Part shown: piece after piece, positions 5,555 to 5,668 of the stretch | Numbering within the stretch: the stretch's first letter is position 1 | Layout of the letters: every line of letters begins with the position of its first letter | Assembly: GCA_039927975.1 (NCBI GenBank) | Contig: JBDSTZ010000492.1 | Location: 1-5,668, forward strand | Direction: 5' to 3' | Length of the DNA stretch: 5,668 bases | From: JBDSTZ01 sp039927975 | GTDB lineage: Bacteria > Pseudomonadota > Gammaproteobacteria > Burkholderiales > Burkholderiaceae_D | Position numbers and translations under genes: made by a program | The notes under the pieces: generated by a model | Told to the model about the DNA's origin: nothing | Database searches by the model: none | Seen by the model: only the letters and a program-made list of their open reading frames with translations

Positions 5555-5668
5555 ATGCTGACGCATTCCGGTTCCACCCTGGCGGTCCCGCACGCGGCTC
5601 TTTACGGCGCCGAACAGGGCGCCACGCTCGGTTTCGAGGGGACATCCTGGCGCCACCTCGGCGCCTAT
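5555..5668 (+). CDS. N-terminus of an unidentified protein, runs off the window
   Basis: The frame is open from ATG 5555 to the last base (38 codons) with the ribosome site AAAGGAG upstream. It begins MLTHSGSTLAVPHAALYG and continues with GATLGFEGTSWRHLGAY (about 22-38). Third positions are strongly G/C, consistent with real coding. The start is not a signal peptide and has no membrane helix. A faint similarity of form (F-E-G-x-S-W-x-x-L) to the opening of AMP-forming ligase domains was noticed but is far too short to rely on. It follows the 54-residue ORF by 18 bases and is probably cotranscribed with it. Its identity needs the sequence beyond the window. Confidence 0.55.
   Translation, partial: MLTHSGSTLAVPHAALYGAEQGATLGFEGTSWRHLGAY

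Noticed and set aside
1..5668. CRISPR array, tRNA or rRNA genes, phage genes, defence-system genes
   Set aside because: No regularly spaced repeats, no cloverleaf or rRNA-like stretch, and no recognisable nuclease, methylase or phage structural domain other than RecJ and the IS tail.

Overview
The window is GC-rich, with strong G/C preference at third codon positions. The gene content and order (RpfE-like protein next to RecJ, LysR regulator, EamA permease) suggest a betaproteobacterium, most plausibly of the Oxalobacteraceae (Massilia/Duganella/Janthinobacterium type). The family-level placement is an inference from general similarity; no search was run.

Layout. (1) Bases 1 to about 125 are the right end of an insertion sequence that looks like the IS256 family: the last 28 codons of a transposase, then a probable terminal inverted repeat. 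(2) Bases 126-254 are a short intergenic stretch with a -10-like hexamer just before the next start codon. (3) Three genes follow on the plus strand as a tight unit: an rpfE-like gene (255-1286), recJ (1283-2977, overlapping by ATGA) and a LysR-type regulator (2989-3903, 11 bases after recJ). (4) Convergent to them, only 27 bases away, is a minus-strand EamA/DMT-family permease (3931-4896) with a good ribosome binding site. (5) Bases 4897-5306 hold no convincing gene. They contain the leader of the permease, including a hairpin and a weak -10, and one short signal-peptide-like ORF. (6) From about 5298 to the window edge there is a chain of short plus-strand ORFs, each preceded by a purine-rich Shine-Dalgarno sequence: 22 codons, 54 codons, and one that runs off the window after 38 codons. 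None of the three is recognised.

How the genes work together. RecJ is a single-strand 5'-3' exonuclease used in recombination and mismatch repair. The RpfE-like protein is a poorly characterised neighbour that is also found beside recJ in the Xanthomonas rpf region. The LysR regulator may be carried on the same transcript; its target is unknown, and it does not sit divergent to the permease, so the usual inference of a regulated neighbour does not apply. The small-ORF chain is the least explained part of the window and the best candidate for something undescribed. Its identity depends on the gene that continues beyond base 5668. Most of the window is ordinary chromosome.
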